Source of the DNA: Pseudanabaena sp.
GTDB lineage: Bacteria; Cyanobacteriota; Cyanobacteriia; Pseudanabaenales; Pseudanabaenaceae
DNA length: 64,000 bases
Assembly (NCBI GenBank): GCA_003249015.1
Contig: QBLS01000020.1
Coordinates: 23,501 to 87,500 of the forward strand
Direction of reading: 5' to 3'
Numbering within the stretch: the first letter of the stretch is position 1; every line of letters starts with the position of its first letter. A program made the translations under genes and the position numbers. The notes beneath the pieces were generated by a model that worked only from the letters and a program-made list of their open reading frames with translations, had not been told where the DNA came from and made no database searches. Positions 63,122-64,000 of the stretch are shown here, piece after piece.

Positions 63122-64000
63122 ATGACCGAAATACCACCTAACAAACCCGAACAAAGTTCAGATATTTTACTGGAAGAAGATAGAGAGTTAGTAAGTTCCA
63201 AACCTCAACTATGGGAGTTAGCGTTAGTATTTGCCAATTTGGGGGCGATCGCTTTCGGAGGACCAGCCGCCCATATCGCCCAGATTGAACAAGAAGTTGT
63301 ACAAAGGCGACGCTGGATGAGTCGAGAAAAACTGTTAGATCTGTTGGGAATTACCAGTTTAATTCCGGGTCCCAACTCCACGGAATTAACTATTCACATT
63401 GGGCTAGAACAAAGGGGATGGCAAGGAGCGATCGTCGCTGGGACTTGCTTCATAGTGCCTGCAATGATACTGGTATGGGGACTAGCAATTGTTTATGTAG
63501 AATATCAAACAGTTCCCAGCGTTGGCTGGCTATTGTATGGAGTAAAACCTGTCATCATCGCTATCATTACTCAAGCTATATGGAAATTAGGTAAATCTGC
63601 TCTCAAAAATCCAATTACTTGGGTAGCGGGAGTTCTGGTTTTAGCCCTGTACTTTCTCGGAATTAATGAGATTGCGCTCATGCTAGGCGCAGGAATAGTT
63701 GTTAGCCTCGTCCACAATTTAATATCTAAAACTTCACAAACTCTACCAAGTATCCTGATTCCCCTCTCTTTATTCCCCTCAACTTTACCCATAGGTGGAA
63801 TTACTATTGAAGCAATCCCTAAGACATGGACAGCCGTATTTCTTAGCTTTCTCAAAATCGGATCGGTACTTTATGGTAGTGGATATGTTTTACTTGCCTT
63901 TATGCAACAAGAGTTTGTTGAACGTACACATTGGTTAACATCTCAACAATTACTAGATGCAATAGCGATCGGGCAGTTTACGCCAGGGCCAGTGTTCACA
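63122..64000 (+). CDS. chrA: Chromate transporter ChrA (partial, runs off right edge)
   Basis: From the ATG at 63122, 293 codons are open to the window edge. The N-terminal domain has LGAIAFGGPAAHIAQIEQEV, RWMSREKLLDLLGITSLIPG then PNSTELTIHIG, the CHR motifs. The second half begins with a similar segment: FLSFLKIGSVLYGSGYVLLA, then the start of GQFTPGPVFT. It is therefore the long, two-CHR-domain form that exports chromate using the proton motive force. A short acidic N-terminal extension precedes the first domain. The C terminus is missing. Confidence 0.9.
   Translation, partial: MTEIPPNKPEQSSDILLEEDRELVSSKPQLWELALVFANLGAIAFGGPAAHIAQIEQEVVQRRRWMSREKLLDLLGITSLIPGPNSTELTIHIGLEQRGWQGAIVAGTCFIVPAMILVWGLAIVYVEYQTVPSVGWLLYGVKPVIIAIITQAIWKLGKSALKNPITWVAGVLVLALYFLGINEIALMLGAGIVVSLVHNLISKTSQTLPSILIPLSLFPSTLPIGGITIEAIPKTWTAVFLSFLKIGSVLYGSGYVLLAFMQQEFVERTHWLTSQQLLDAIAIGQFTPGPVFT

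Noticed and set aside
1..64000. Insertion sequences, prophage and CRISPR
   Set aside because: No transposase, integrase, phage structural gene or CRISPR repeat was found. The repeats present are short palindromes and two MITE-like elements.

Overview
The window is a stretch of cyanobacterial chromosome. The evidence is direct: the photosystem II genes psbD and psbC, the chlorophyll cyclase subunit Ycf54, the plastid-type ribosomal protein Ycf65, a chloroplast-type Ccs1, very many copies of the cyanobacterial octamer GCGATCGC, and a moderate A+T bias. The species cannot be fixed from sequence alone. A filamentous Pseudanabaena-like lineage is my guess, held weakly.

Layout. 1-3.2 kb is accessory: two minus-strand proteins that share an N-terminal motif (the first runs off the left edge), a small orphan gene and a complete higBA toxin-antitoxin pair. 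3.2-3.8 kb holds the frameshifted debris of a minus-strand gene. 3.8-7 kb is a metal and cofactor locus: a DUF1636 gene behind a cobalamin riboswitch, a broken hisI-like gene, a small cysteine-motif protein, and a znuC-znuB type ABC transporter. The small protein and znuC diverge from a 15-base near-consensus Zur box. 7-24 kb is mostly housekeeping and envelope genes (MoxR ATPase, DedA, a Deg-type protease with PPC tails, a nucleotidyltransferase, a JmjC-like oxygenase, a PstS-like protein, Ccs1, a CPA1-RCK antiporter, Ppx/GppA, a response regulator-kinase, a cysteine lyase and a CPBP protease). 23.6-27.7 kb carries the pipY/yggS-sepF-proC-purM series, with a 970-base ORF-free leader before sepF. 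27.9-41.9 kb has a beta-helix surface protein, an amino-acid ABC ATPase, the SRP RNA gene, argG, a MASE1 hybrid kinase, ald, a TrpD2-like protein, a LysR regulator, a DUF815 ATPase and tRNA-Pro(TGG). 42-45 kb is psbD and psbC, which are separated by about 200 bases rather than overlapping. 45-55 kb has ycf65, a HAD hydrolase, ycf54, a PP2C-kinase signalling pair, grpE-dnaK, accD and nagA. 55-64 kb is accessory again: Uma2, an MNT/HEPN pair with a nonsense mutation in HEPN, two proteins I do not recognise, a truncated mazF with its antitoxin, an FTR1 iron permease, comB, a Dam-type methylase overlapping a PD-(D/E)XK nuclease, a GGCT-like protein and the start of a chromate transporter.

The most pervasive non-coding feature is the density of perfect or near-perfect palindromes between genes. 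At least three sequence families recur (a GTGGCGGCGC core, a TTCGACTTCGCTCAGC core and a TTCACAAAAGTG core). A fourth, about 100 bases long with terminal inverted repeats, looks like a MITE. No transposase, prophage or CRISPR array is visible.

The best candidates for something under-described are the PP2C plus YegI-like kinase/pentapeptide module, the paired GRDLTQ-motif proteins at the left edge, the Dam/PD-(D/E)XK two-gene unit and the un-overlapped psbD-psbC arrangement.
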